Shown here: one piece after another, positions 42,264 through 50,087 of the stretch
Position numbering within the stretch: position 1 is the stretch's first letter
Layout: each line of letters starts with the position of its first letter
Source of the DNA: DASTBU01 sp035711845
GTDB lineage: Bacteria > Acidobacteriota > Vicinamibacteria > Vicinamibacterales > 2-12-FULL-66-21
Reading direction: 5' to 3'
DNA: 50,087 nucleotides
Assembly: GCA_035711845.1 (NCBI GenBank)
Contig: DASTBU010000179.1
Location: 1 to 50,087 of the forward strand
Program-made: the position numbers and the translations under genes
Notes under the pieces: generated by a model
The model's database searches: none
What the model was told of the DNA's origin: nothing
Seen by the model: the letters and a program-made list of their open reading frames with translations, nothing else

Positions 42264-44000
42264 TTACGCGGCTTGCCGATCGATTCGCGCCCGGAGTGAT
42301 TCGAGGGCATTCGAGATCTCCCGCAGTTCCCGCTCCATCTCCTGCAGCTTCTCGCCCTCCGACCTGACGAACCGGCTGTAGGGCGCGATGCTGTCTCGAA
42401 TGCGCTCGGCGCTCCGCCTGATCTCGGTGCCGAACTGCCTGCGCAGGGCATCCGACAGCCGCTGGCGGACATCGGCTACCTTCCGGCGCAACTCTTCTTT
42501 CGCCTTCGACTTCTTCGCCGGAAGAATGAAGAAGCCGATCGCGGCCATCACAGAGGCCAGCGCGAAGCCGGTGAAGTCTGCGGACGCGGTCGTGGCCGCC
42601 ATGGCGACAATCGTGCCGAGGCCGACCGCGCTGGCACCGACCGCCGCGGCGGCGGCGACGGCATTGCGCGCCCCTTCGGCGAGCTCGCGCGCCTCTTTCC
42701 GGCGATCGTAGGAGTCCACCACGCGCTGCGCTTCACGCCCCACCGAATCGATCAGCCGCGTCCGATCGTAGTGGAACCGGCCTTCCTCGTCTCCGACGAT
42801 GCGGTCACGATACTGCCGGCGGCGCTCGGCGAGGTGTGCGGTAACGCCCTGCCATTGCCGTAGGTCCGCATCCACCAGCCAGTCGATGAGCTCGCCCACC
42901 TTCTGCTCGATCTGCTGGGGCGCTTCGGCGATGACCTGCTGTTCGAACCCCTGCTGGATCCGGCTCTTGTTCAGCAGGTCCATGACGCGTCCGATTCGCA
43001 TCGTTTCGTCGAAGTACTCGTGGCCGCGCCGTTCCATCTCGAGCAGGATCTTGTCGATGTCCGCCATCCGGAACTCGAGATCGCGGTTCAGGTCGCGCTC
43101 GTACATCTCGAGCTGCCGCTCGACTTCATCGAGCGTGTCGAAGTCCTCCTCGAGCAGCGCAACCCGGTCGCGGGCGACGCCCAGATGCCGGTCGGCGATG
43201 GAGGAGCCGACGCCGAGCGGGTTCAGCAGCTTCAGCTGCACTCGCGCCGGCGCATCCAGCGTTGTCTGGATGTATCGCTCGAGTGCCTCGAACCGACTGG
43301 CCGACCAGGCTGCCGGATCCCCCTCCTTCCCGCGAAGGGCCAGTCTGGCACTGACGGGGAACACCTCGGGGCTGAACCCGAGCAGATCGTGCGCGCTCCC
43401 GGAGACGAACCGGCAGACCTCCTGGACTTCGCCCTCTCCCTCGAGGATGTCGATCTTGTTGACGATCACGACCACCTTCTTGCCCCACCCCCGCACCTGC
43501 TCCATGAAGGCGCGCTCGGTTTCGGTAAAGGGGCGGTCCGCCGACGTGACGAAGAGCACCAGATCGGATCGCGGAACGAACTCGGATGTAATCCGCTCGT
43601 GTTCCCTGATGATGGCGTTGGTCCCCGGCGTGTCCACGATGTGAATGTCTCGAAGCAGCGCGACAGGAGCCGTGATGATGTGCAGTGAGGCCTCGCGCAC
43701 CTGTCGCTCCAGGACCTCGCCGTACTGGAGCACGTTGATCTGCGCGGTCGTGGGCGTGACGCCTTCCTGGACGATGCGGCTTCCCGCGAGCGCGTTGATG
43801 ACGGCGCTCTTGCCCGAGTTGAACTCGCCGACGATCACCAGCAGGAACAGTTCGTCGAGCTGCTCGATGGAGTGCTCGAGCGCGTGGCGGTGCTCGGCCG
43901 CCCCGTCGAACCTGACGAGCGCCGTCTGAAGCCGCGCCAGCACCCGGCGCTCCTCCTTCAGAAGCTCATCCTGGGCCGGCGAGAGGATTTTCGACAACAC
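42264..44000 (-). CDS. dynamin-like GTPase
   Basis: 578 residues. GTPase motifs: G1 GEFNSGKSAVINAL (residues 58-71), G2 Thr in GVTPTTAQ, G3 HIVDTPGTNA and G4 VNKIDIL. A long helical stalk follows, then a paired hydrophobic segment at about 465-510 (VGLGTIVAMAATTA, VMAAIGFFILP) suited to membrane insertion, and a C-terminal coiled coil. Bacterial dynamin-like proteins remodel or fuse membranes. GTG 44000 has AGGGGG 8 bases upstream; the open frame runs far further upstream but only through repeats and the antisense of the EamA gene. Confidence 0.88.
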   Translation of the reverse strand: MLSKILSPAQDELLKEERRVLARLQTALVRFDGAAEHRHALEHSIEQLDELFLLVIVGEFNSGKSAVINALAGSRIVQEGVTPTTAQINVLQYGEVLERQVREASLHIITAPVALLRDIHIVDTPGTNAIIREHERITSEFVPRSDLVLFVTSADRPFTETERAFMEQVRGWGKKVVVIVNKIDILEGEGEVQEVCRFVSGSAHDLLGFSPEVFPVSARLALRGKEGDPAAWSASRFEALERYIQTTLDAPARVQLKLLNPLGVGSSIADRHLGVARDRVALLEEDFDTLDEVERQLEMYERDLNRDLEFRMADIDKILLEMERRGHEYFDETMRIGRVMDLLNKSRIQQGFEQQVIAEAPQQIEQKVGELIDWLVDADLRQWQGVTAHLAERRRQYRDRIVGDEEGRFHYDRTRLIDSVGREAQRVVDSYDRRKEARELAEGARNAVAAAAAVGASAVGLGTIVAMAATTASADFTGFALASVMAAIGFFILPAKKSKAKEELRRKVADVRQRLSDALRRQFGTEIRRSAERIRDSIAPYSRFVRSEGEKLQEMERELREISNALESLRARIDRQAA

Positions 44001-44064
44001 CGTGCGTACCCCCTGACTGAAGGTTAGCAGGATCCAGCCCACTGTCGAGCCCGGCCCCGTGGTC

Positions 44065-44205
44065 CGGAGCCCAGGGCCCGACGTGGCCGTGGGCGGTGGC
44101 GGACCGAGGGACCCGGGACCGACGGACCGTGGACTGAGGGACCTGGACCGAGGGACGCTGGACCAGGGACCGAGGGACCAGGGACCGAGTGACCGAGTGA
44201 CCCTT
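44065..44205. repeat. GGGACCGA repeat array
   Basis: Degenerate 7-8-base units (GGGACCGA, GGGACCAG, GTGACCGA) fill the spacer between the dynamin-like gene start and the EamA transporter stop. A different unit from the TTCAGC spacers but similar period. Confidence 0.75.
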
Positions 44206-45160
44206 ATTCCTGAGCCGGGATGGCCACGCGTCGCCTGCCGACGCGCGTCAGGGCGACGCCAACGAGCACCGCGCAGGCGCCCACGATCTTCGAGGCGGTA
44301 AGAGACTCGCCGAGGACGGTGACGGCGGTGAGCATGGCGACGAGCGGCACGAGGTTCGAGTACACGGAGGTCCGTGCGCTCCCAATCTGCCGCACGGCCG
44401 CGTACCAGATCGTGTAGGACACGCAGAGCGCGAAGAGCGCCGAATAGATCAGCGCCACCCATGTGCCCGTGCCGACGGAGGGCCAGTTCACGGCTCGAAG
44501 GTTCGACCAGGTCGCGGGCACGTACAGCAGCGTGCCGATCGTCATCGACACGCCGGTCACGCCTACCGGCGAGTGTCGCATCATCAGCTGCCTGGCGCCC
44601 AGCGTGTAGATTGCCCAGCACAGGACCGCGGCGAACATCATCACGTCGCCGATGATCACTGATCGATCGATCGCGACACCATGGCCGACGATCACGTAGA
44701 TGCCCGCCATGGAGAGCGCGGCGCCGGTCCAGTGCAGGCGGCTCACGCGGTCCTGGCCGAGGAGCGCCGTGAGCAGCGCGATCACGACCGGGGTTGCGGC
44801 AAGCATCAGGGAGCTGTTCGCGACGCTGGTCCGGGCCAGACCGCCGATGAAGAAGAACTGATAGAGGAAGTGCCCGACGATGCCGAGCCCGATCAGCCCG
44901 AGCCAGTCGCGCGAGGTGAGGTGCGCCGGGGTGTGAAAGATGCTGGCGAGCGCCTCGGCGCCATCGGCCGGCGGCTCGGAGGGCCGCTCGACCACTTGCC
45001 TGGTCACCGCGATGATGACCATGAACACCGCCGACGCGATGCTCATGCGCACGGCATTGAAGGCCTGCGGATCCAGCTCGCGGAAGGCTGCCTTGACGAT
45101 CGAGTAGTTGGTACCCCAGATGACGGCCATCAGGAGGAGGAGCGCGTCGATGGGACGCAT
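44204..45160 (-). CDS. EamA/DMT-family transporter
   Basis: 318 residues with ten hydrophobic helices in two EamA repeats (first begins LLLLMAVIWGTNYSIVKAAF; second begins IGDVMMFAAVLCWAIYTLGA). WGTNY is the typical EamA N-terminal motif. The family exports amino acids, nucleosides or other metabolites; substrate unknown. ATG 45160 directly follows a repeat array. Same strand as the ATP synthase genes but separated from atpF by 188 bases of repeat. Confidence 0.87.
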   Translation of the reverse strand: MRPIDALLLLMAVIWGTNYSIVKAAFRELDPQAFNAVRMSIASAVFMVIIAVTRQVVERPSEPPADGAEALASIFHTPAHLTSRDWLGLIGLGIVGHFLYQFFFIGGLARTSVANSSLMLAATPVVIALLTALLGQDRVSRLHWTGAALSMAGIYVIVGHGVAIDRSVIIGDVMMFAAVLCWAIYTLGARQLMMRHSPVGVTGVSMTIGTLLYVPATWSNLRAVNWPSVGTGTWVALIYSALFALCVSYTIWYAAVRQIGSARTSVYSNLVPLVAMLTAVTVLGESLTASKIVGACAVLVGVALTRVGRRRVAIPAQE

Positions 45161-45164
45161 GCGG

Positions 45165-45350
45165 AATGCTGAATGCGGAATGCTGAATGCTGAATTGCGA
45201 GAGATGCAGAATGTAATGCTGAGTGCTGAATGCTGAGTGCTGAGTGCTGAATGTTGAGTGCTGAGTGCTGAATGTTGAGTGCGGAATGCTGAGTGCTGAA
45301 TAGACAGCCCTCATTCAGCATTCAGCATTCCGCACTCAGCATTCCGCATC
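45165..45350. repeat. GCTGAAT/GCTGAGT heptads with inverted TTCAGC end
   Basis: Plus strand: about 17 heptads GCTGAAT/GCTGAGT/GCGGAAT (45169-45303), then a short bridge, then the inverted motif TTCAGCATTCAGC (45312-45350) reaching the atpF stop. The arms can pair, giving a large imperfect hairpin downstream of atpF. Confidence 0.88.
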
Positions 45351-45846
45351 ACCCGCCCTTCCCGACGCTTCCTATCACCTCGTCGATCAGGGCGCGGTTG
45401 TCGTCGGGCGACAGGTTGCGGCGGATCAGCTTGGAGGCAATCATGATCGAGAGGTCTGCGGCTTCCTGGCGAACCTGCTGGCGGGCGCGGGACGCCTCCA
45501 GCTCGATGCGGCGTTCGGCCGCCGCGACGATCGAGGCGGCTTCGGCGCGCGCCTTCTGCTTGATCTCTTCGCGGACGCGTTCCCCGTCCGCGCGGCTGGA
45601 CGTGATGAGGGCATCGGCCTCGAGGCGCGCCTGCCGCATGATCTCGGCAGCCTCCCGCTTCAGCCGCTCTCTCTCGTCGCCGGCGGCACGCGCCTCCTCG
45701 AGCGACTGTCTGATCCGTTCCTGCCGGTTGTGGAGCGCCGTGAGAAGCGGGCGCCACGCGTACTTCGTCAGCAGCGCCAGCAGCACGAGAAACGTAAGGA
45801 TCGTCCAGATGAAGAGCCCTGGATCCGGGCGTACGAGCGGGTTCAA
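45349..45846 (-). CDS. atpF: ATP synthase F0 subunit b
   Basis: 165 residues. One N-terminal membrane helix (FIWTILTFLVLLALLTKYAW) followed by a long charged coiled coil (NRQERIRQSLEEARAAGDER and onward), the classic stalk subunit. TTG 45846 is supported by AAGGAG 6 bases upstream. It is the last gene of this F0 block; no atpH, atpA, atpG, atpD or atpC follows, only a repeat and a transporter. Confidence 0.92.
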   Translation of the reverse strand: MNPLVRPDPGLFIWTILTFLVLLALLTKYAWRPLLTALHNRQERIRQSLEEARAAGDERERLKREAAEIMRQARLEADALITSSRADGERVREEIKQKARAEAASIVAAAERRIELEASRARQQVRQEAADLSIMIASKLIRRNLSPDDNRALIDEVIGSVGKGG

Positions 45847-45880
45847 CGCGATCTCCTTCTTCTACTCGGCTGGGCGAACC

Positions 45881-46105
45881 CTACTTGAGGAGCACCACGA
45901 GCAGCACGAACACTTCGGCCAGAATCGCCACGCCTTCGAGCAGGAACAGCGGCAGGTTCACGGCGGTGGTGATTCTGTCCGCCGCGCTGGGCTGCCGTGC
46001 CACCCCGTCGGCCGCCGCCGCCGCCAGCCGGCCGATTCCCAGACCCGCGCCGATCACGATCAGACCAAGCCCGAGAGACGCTCCGAAATAATGTACAAAC
46101 TCCAC
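45881..46105 (-). CDS. atpE: ATP synthase F0 subunit c
   Basis: 74 residues, two-helix hairpin. Helix 1 has the Gly/Ala pattern GAGLGIGRLAAAAADG, the polar loop is ARQPSA, and the ion-binding carboxylate is Glu57 in LLEGVAILAE, 18 residues after the loop Pro as in other c subunits. The residue after Glu57 is Gly and helix 1 lacks the Gln of sodium-type rings, so proton coupling is likely. Confidence 0.93.
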   Translation of the reverse strand: MEFVHYFGASLGLGLIVIGAGLGIGRLAAAAADGVARQPSAADRITTAVNLPLFLLEGVAILAEVFVLLVVLLK

Positions 46106-46131
46106 TCTCTACCTCCGTTCAAATCCCAACC

Positions 46132-47064
46132 CTAGTGGTGGGCGTGAATCGCCATCCCGATGAAGACTGCCGACAACAGCGCGAACACGTACGCCTGCAC
46201 TAACACGACGATGATCTCGAGCAGGTAGATGCCGACCGCCAGCGGCACCGAGAACAACAGCCCCACGCCGATGCCGGCGAACGCCTGACCGGCCAGCTCG
46301 GCGAAGAGAAACACGAGCGACAGCATCGCGAGGATGGCGATATGACCGCCCGTCATGTTCGCCGCAAGCCGCATCGTCAAGGCAAAGGGCTTGACGAGCA
46401 TGCCCATGATCTCGATCGGGATCAGCAGAATGTAGATCGGCCAGGCGAGGCCGTGCGGCACGAGGTTCTTCCAGTGCGTGAGGAACCCGTGCGCCCAGCT
46501 GCCCGCGATGATGATCGCGAAGAATGTGATCGTCGCGAGCCCCGCCGTCACGTTGAAATTGGCCGTCGCGGTGGATCCGCCGTGCAGGAGCCTGTTGACG
46601 AAGGATTCCTCCGGCAGGTGCAGCAGCGTCCTGTCGATCAGGCCCACGAGCTCGAACACCGGCAGGAGGCCGGCCATGTTGGCGGTCAGGACGAACAGGA
46701 ACAGCGTGAGGACGAGCGGCGTCCACACCGCGGTCCATTTGCGGCCGACGTTCGGCTCGACCATCGAGTCGCGCACGTACTCGACGATCGCCTCGAGCGC
46801 ATTCATGAACCCGGAGGGCGCGGCCGGGTCCGGCTGCCTGAGGTAGCGGCGGACCGTCCACGTGACCAGGACCAGCACGGCAACGGCGACCAGCCACAGC
46901 ATCAACACGTGCTTGGTGACCGAAAAATCGATGCCAAACACCGTGGGCAGGTGGATCAGCGGATGATCGATGTCGCTATTGGAAACGTGCTCGATGATGA
47001 CCTTGCCCGCATCGAACCCTTCCGCCGCGGCGGGCGCGGAATGCGCTGCTTCGTGTTGAGGCAT
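46132..47064 (-). CDS. atpB: ATP synthase F0 subunit a
   Basis: 310 residues with at least five membrane helices. The essential Arg (near residue 230) is in PFALTMRLAANMTGGHI, and the last helices carry AYVFALLSAVFIGMAIHAHH. A polar 45-residue N-terminus precedes the first helix. Forms the proton half-channels against the c ring. 5 bases after the upstream AtpI-like stop. Confidence 0.94.
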   Translation of the reverse strand: MPQHEAAHSAPAAAEGFDAGKVIIEHVSNSDIDHPLIHLPTVFGIDFSVTKHVLMLWLVAVAVLVLVTWTVRRYLRQPDPAAPSGFMNALEAIVEYVRDSMVEPNVGRKWTAVWTPLVLTLFLFVLTANMAGLLPVFELVGLIDRTLLHLPEESFVNRLLHGGSTATANFNVTAGLATITFFAIIIAGSWAHGFLTHWKNLVPHGLAWPIYILLIPIEIMGMLVKPFALTMRLAANMTGGHIAILAMLSLVFLFAELAGQAFAGIGVGLLFSVPLAVGIYLLEIIVVLVQAYVFALLSAVFIGMAIHAHH

Positions 47065-47069
47065 ACGAT

Positions 47070-47498
47070 TCAGTCCACGCCGACGCGGCGGCCGGGAGCG
47101 GCGAACAACCGGCGCAGGAAGAGCCCTTCGATGAAATGCAGCATGATGTACTGGCTAGTAAAGCTCACGACGAACGCCCTGGGGGGGACCGGCACAAGCG
47201 TGACTACCGCCGCCACATAGGCGCCAAACAACAGCATCTTGCCCGCCAGCAGCTTGATCATCGCGTTCGAAACCTGGTCCGGCTTCCGCGCGTGCTGGCG
47301 CTTCACGACGATCCACGTTGCGACGGCCGCCGCCAGCGGCCCCAGCGATCCCAGGAGAGCCGCCCCCCGGCTCTCGGGCCCCATCGCGAGCGACAGCACC
47401 GCGCCGCAGGCGAGGCTGGCGGCGGCCATCCATCCAACAGGGCCCGTCATTTCTATCGCGTCTATCGCGGCTCCGCCCCAGACCCTCTGACCGCCCAC
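47070..47498 (-). CDS. AtpI-like ATP synthase subunit I
   Basis: 142 residues with four hydrophobic helices (GWMAAASLACGAVLSLAM, LLGSLGPLAAAVATWIVV, MLLFGAYVAAVVTLVP, AFVVSFTSQYIMLHFIEG). Position immediately before atpB and the four-helix build match the loosely conserved ATP synthase I proteins, which help c-ring assembly. GTG 47498 has GAGGG 7 bases upstream, overlapping the atpZ stop; ATG 47450 is the alternative. Sequence conservation is low, so the name rests partly on context. Confidence 0.7.
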   Translation of the reverse strand: MGGQRVWGGAAIDAIEMTGPVGWMAAASLACGAVLSLAMGPESRGAALLGSLGPLAAAVATWIVVKRQHARKPDQVSNAMIKLLAGKMLLFGAYVAAVVTLVPVPPRAFVVSFTSQYIMLHFIEGLFLRRLFAAPGRRVGVD

Positions 47499-47501
47499 AG
47501 A

Positions 47502-47786
47502 CTATCCCTCATCGGGCGGCTCGTGGGTTCTGCGGCCCCAGACGACCATGGCCAGCTCGTAGAACCCGACGACAATTCCCAGAAGGAGACCCGCCAGGAG
47601 CAGCCACGGGCTCGTGCCGAGCCAGCGGTCGGCGAAGTACCCGAGGCCCCCCAGGACGATGATGGCCCCGATCAGCGTGTAGCTGGCCGCTGCGAAGGGA
47701 GCCGAATTCCTGAGATTGCGCTGAAATTGCGCCGCGGATTCCCCCAGGCCGCGACGGCCGGGGTCACGCGGGTTTCCGGGAAGCAC
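47502..47786 (-). CDS. AtpZ/AtpI-family small membrane protein
   Basis: 94 residues, two helices: SYTLIGAIIVLGGLGYFADRWL and PWLLLAGLLLGIVVGFYELA. The GYFADRWLGTSPW loop is typical of AtpZ/F0F1-ATPase assembly proteins. First gene of the F0 operon. GTG 47786 has AATAAT 6 bases upstream and no ribosome binding site. Role: cation uptake or assembly aid for ATP synthase, as proposed for the family. Confidence 0.8.
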   Translation of the reverse strand: MLPGNPRDPGRRGLGESAAQFQRNLRNSAPFAAASYTLIGAIIVLGGLGYFADRWLGTSPWLLLAGLLLGIVVGFYELAMVVWGRRTHEPPDEG

Positions 47787-47792
47787 GTTGGC

Positions 47793-47798
47793 ATTATT
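47793..47798 (-). promoter_or_regulatory. -10-like AATAAT before atpZ
   Basis: AATAAT on the minus strand with 6 bases to GTG 47786. A stronger TATAAT lies further upstream at 47857-47852, so two start points are possible. Confidence 0.35.
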
Positions 47799-47851
47799 CC
47801 ACCGAAGCCGGCCGATTCCTGCGCGCTCCCCGGCATTATGTCCCGACCGGC

Positions 47852-47857
47852 ATTATA
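47852..47857 (-). promoter_or_regulatory. -10 element of the F0 operon
   Basis: Perfect TATAAT on the minus strand, about 65 bases upstream of atpZ. At 16-base spacing the -35 would be GTGAAT (three of six matches), lying inside the CRP-like palindrome at 47865-47880. Confidence 0.55.
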
Positions 47858-47864
47858 CAAACTT

Positions 47865-47880
47865 TGTGAAAAAATTCACT
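47865..47880. promoter_or_regulatory. CRP/FNR-type palindrome
   Basis: TGTGA-AAAAAT-TCACT, nine of ten matches to the TGTGA-N6-TCACA consensus of the CRP family. It covers the -35 position of the F0 promoter, a place where binding would repress. Confidence 0.45.
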
Positions 47881-47970
47881 AGCGCAAGCTGGCGCGCCGC
47901 AGCCCCGTTCCGTCCGACCTTCGCCAGGCTGTGGATTCCCAACGCTTCGGTGTCCGCCCCTGCTCGCTGC

Positions 47971-49497
47971 TCAGAACCCGGCTCGGCCCAGCGCGGCACT
48001 CGACGCGCTCGCCAGCTCGAACAACGGGCCCGGATACAGGCCGAAGACGACGGTCCCCACGACGCTCAGGACCAGCGCCGCGGTGAGCGCGGGCGTCAAG
48101 CGCAACGCGGGCGCGCCCTCGGCTTCCTTGACCCACATGAAGACCACGATGCGGACGTAGTAGTAGAGCGACAGGGCGCTGTTCAGGACGCCGATCACCG
48201 CCAGGCCGATATAGCCCGCGTCGATGGCCGCGGCGAAGATCCAGAGCTTGCCCATGAAGCCGGCGGTGGGTGGAATCCCGCCGAGCGAGAGCATGAAGAT
48301 CAGCATGGCCACCGCCGCCCCGGGGTGCGTCGAGGACAGGCCGGCGAGATCCTTCAGCTCGTCTCCAATCACCTCGCGCCGCCGCAGCATCGCGATCACC
48401 GCAAACGCACCGAGCTGCATGAAAGCATAGACCATCAGGTAGACGAGCGCGGCCTCCACGCCGCGCGGCGGGCCTGCCACGACCCCGATCAGCACGTAGC
48501 CGGCATGAGCGATGGACGAGTACGCCAGCATGCGCTTGGTGTTGCCCTGCGTCAGCGCCGCGATATTGCCAACCGTCATCGTCAAAATGGCCAGCACGTA
48601 GAAGAATGCGCGCCAGCCGAACGGCTCGCCGAACACGACGCCGAGACCCTGCACGCGGAAGGCCGGAAGTCCCTCGATGAAGATGCGCAGCAGCATCGCG
48701 AAGGACGCCGCCTTCGAGCCCACGGACAGGAACCCGGTGATCGGCGTCGGCGCCCCCTCGTAGACGTCTGGCGCCCACATGTGGAACGGCACCGCCGCAA
48801 TCTTGAAGCCCACCCCGGCGATGAGGAGGATTACCGCCAGGAGCAGCATCGGGCCGCCGCCCTGGAGCGCCAGGTCGGTCGCAATCGTCCGCAGATGCGT
48901 CGTGCCGGTGAGGCCGTAGAGCAACGACATCCCGTAGAGGAGCAGCCCGAGAGAGAACGCCCCGAGGACGAAATACTTCACCGCCGCCTCGTTCGACCGG
49001 CGGCTCGGCCGGAGGAAACCTGTCAGCACGTAGAACGAGAGCGCCATGGTCTCCAGGCCGATGAAGATCGTGATGAGATCGATGGCTGCCGCCAGGATCA
49101 TCATCCCGAGCGTCGCGCACAGGACCAGGAAGTAGTACTCACCGGGGCGCGCACGCTCGACGCGGAGGTAGGCCGGCGACATGAGGATCGTGATGGCGGC
49201 GGCGCCCAGGAACAGCACCTTGAAGAACGTGCTGAAACCGTCGATCGCGAGCAGGCCTTTGGCGATGGTGAGGCTGTCACCCACGGCAGCAGACACGGCC
49301 GAGCCGGCCGCGACGAGCACGGCCAGCGAGAGCCACATCAGGAAGCGATCCGCGGCCGACGGAGTCTCGCCGGCGGGAGCGGCCGCCGCTCCGCGCATCA
49401 TCAGCACGTCGGCCAGGAGCACCAGCAGCGCGCCGATCGTCAGGATGACCTCGGGCAGCAGATAGTAGAAGTCGGCCGCCGAGAATCCAGCAGGCAT
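47971..49497 (-). CDS. nuoN: NADH-quinone oxidoreductase subunit N
   Basis: 508 residues with about 14 membrane helices, antiporter-like complex I subunit. Features: LLPEVILTIGALLVLLADVL at the start, VGFKIAAVPFHMWAPDVYEG (conserved Lys in the discontinuous helix and the HMWAPDVYEG motif) and SLGGIPPTAGFMGKLWIFAA. ATG 49497 overlaps the nuoM stop as TGATG; the GTG at 49500 is an equal choice. Last gene of the nuo operon as far as seen. Confidence 0.94.
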   Translation of the reverse strand: MPAGFSAADFYYLLPEVILTIGALLVLLADVLMMRGAAAAPAGETPSAADRFLMWLSLAVLVAAGSAVSAAVGDSLTIAKGLLAIDGFSTFFKVLFLGAAAITILMSPAYLRVERARPGEYYFLVLCATLGMMILAAAIDLITIFIGLETMALSFYVLTGFLRPSRRSNEAAVKYFVLGAFSLGLLLYGMSLLYGLTGTTHLRTIATDLALQGGGPMLLLAVILLIAGVGFKIAAVPFHMWAPDVYEGAPTPITGFLSVGSKAASFAMLLRIFIEGLPAFRVQGLGVVFGEPFGWRAFFYVLAILTMTVGNIAALTQGNTKRMLAYSSIAHAGYVLIGVVAGPPRGVEAALVYLMVYAFMQLGAFAVIAMLRRREVIGDELKDLAGLSSTHPGAAVAMLIFMLSLGGIPPTAGFMGKLWIFAAAIDAGYIGLAVIGVLNSALSLYYYVRIVVFMWVKEAEGAPALRLTPALTAALVLSVVGTVVFGLYPGPLFELASASSAALGRAGF

Positions 49498-50087
49498 CAC
49501 CGGGACCCTTCCGCAGCCGGTTGAGGTTGGGGCGCGGGCGTCTGGTTCGACCCGTCAGCGCACGGTACAGCCAGCACGAGGCCTTCGGGCAGGCCGTTGG
49601 GCGCCACCGGCGACGACACAGGCGGTGTCAGGCAGTCCGATCCCCGCTGCACGAACGGCGCGTACTCCGGCCGCACCCTCGCCACGACGCGTCCCACGGA
49701 GGTCTCGATGCGGTTGAGGAACGGCGCCGGATAGAGCCCGATCCAGAACGCCAGACCGATGAGCGGGAGGAACGTCGCCAGCTCCCTCACTCCGAGATCC
49801 TTCAGCCCGGCGTTGGCCGGGTTGTCGATCTTGCCGAACATCGTCCGCTGGTAGAGCCAGAGCATGTAGGCAGCACCGAGCACGATGCCGCTGACGGCGA
49901 CGGCGGCCCACGCTTTGCTGACCGGAAAGACGCCCTGCAGGATCAGCAGCTCGCCGATGAACCCGTTGAGCGCCGGCAGGCCGATCGACGACATCGTCAT
50001 GATCATGAACACGGCGGCGAAGACGGGCATCACCTTGGAGAGCCCGCCGTATTCGGCGATCTCGCGCGTGTGACGGCGCTCGTACAC
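49497..50087 (-). CDS. nuoM: NADH-quinone oxidoreductase subunit M, C-terminal part
   Basis: 196 codons up to the window edge; the N-terminal two thirds lie outside. Typical C-terminal NuoM motifs: YERRHTREIAEYGGLSKVMP, MTMSSIGLPALNGFIGE and YMLWLYQRTMFG, followed by the last helix with LIGLAFWIGLYPAPFL. A Pro-rich tail of about 50 residues after the last helix is longer than usual. Overlaps nuoN. Confidence 0.92.
   Translation of the reverse strand: MYERRHTREIAEYGGLSKVMPVFAAVFMIMTMSSIGLPALNGFIGELLILQGVFPVSKAWAAVAVSGIVLGAAYMLWLYQRTMFGKIDNPANAGLKDLGVRELATFLPLIGLAFWIGLYPAPFLNRIETSVGRVVARVRPEYAPFVQRGSDCLTPPVSSPVAPNGLPEGLVLAVPCADGSNQTPAPQPQPAAEGSR

Noticed and set aside
42264..45314. Dynamin-like frame extended to more than 1000 codons
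   Set aside because: The upstream part is translation of spacer repeats and of the EamA gene in the wrong frame; GTG 44000 with a ribosome binding site fits the family.
47672..47860. 62-codon minus-strand frame upstream of atpZ starting near TATAAT
   Set aside because: Overlaps atpZ in another frame and lacks a ribosome binding site or any recognisable feature.

Overview
The window is about 50 kb of high-GC bacterial chromosome with dense coding and no rRNA, tRNA, CRISPR array, transposase or phage gene that I can see. The gene set fits an environmental Gram-negative chromosome, most like Acidobacteriota of the Vicinamibacteria type: split Nuo and F0 ATP synthase blocks, a rhomboid protease, an RlpA lipoprotein, several exported TPR/HEAT proteins, and spacers packed with 7-base repeats. 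The taxon is inferred from overall character, not from a marker gene.

Layout. 1-3.8 kb: a membrane-fused spermidine-synthase-like protein and an exported HEAT-repeat protein (minus). 3.9-10.7 kb: a surface-glycan block with a GT2 transferase (minus), then a GT39-like membrane transferase, a methyltransferase, a GNAT protein, a NodB-like deacetylase and a GT4 transferase (plus); a 160-bp foldback element precedes the GT4 gene. 10.7-15.2 kb: YqeY-like protein, MurJ flippase, MFS exporter and rhomboid (plus). 15.3-20 kb: an atypical SDR and a cupin (minus), a fused 2-oxo acid dehydrogenase E1 and a beta-propeller-like protein (plus). 19.96-30.5 kb: a minus-strand gas vesicle operon. 30.6-34.5 kb: zwf-opcA-gnd, the oxidative pentose phosphate operon. 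34.6-37.2 kb: ECF sigma factor, zinc-finger anti-sigma factor and a TPR/HEAT protein. 37.4-45.2 kb: BipA, small housekeeping genes, a dynamin-like GTPase and an EamA transporter. 45.3-47.8 kb: an F0-only ATP synthase operon (AtpZ, AtpI-like, a, c, b). 48-50 kb: nuoN and the 3' part of nuoM.

The most interesting region is the gas vesicle operon. In transcription order it carries GvpJ-like, GvpA, a soluble GAF-PAS-PAS histidine kinase, a lone receiver protein, GvpF/L-3, a repeat hairpin, GvpG, a tandem Get3/ArsA-type ATPase, GvpF/L-2, an Arg-rich GvpA paralogue, GvpF/L-1, GvpK and a lipid kinase. Most genes are coupled by ATGA or GTGA overlaps. No GvpN, GvpO or GvpC is present. The tandem ATPase has two P-loops and two CxxC motifs, suggesting a chaperone for the very hydrophobic GvpA. 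Its first P-loop lies upstream of every normal start codon, and an ACG with a good ribosome binding site sits where the start should be.

Two genome-wide habits also stand out. Several transcription units have a -10-like hexamer 6 to 9 bases before the start codon, which points to leaderless mRNA. Many spacers are filled with heptad-type repeats, often in inverted pairs.
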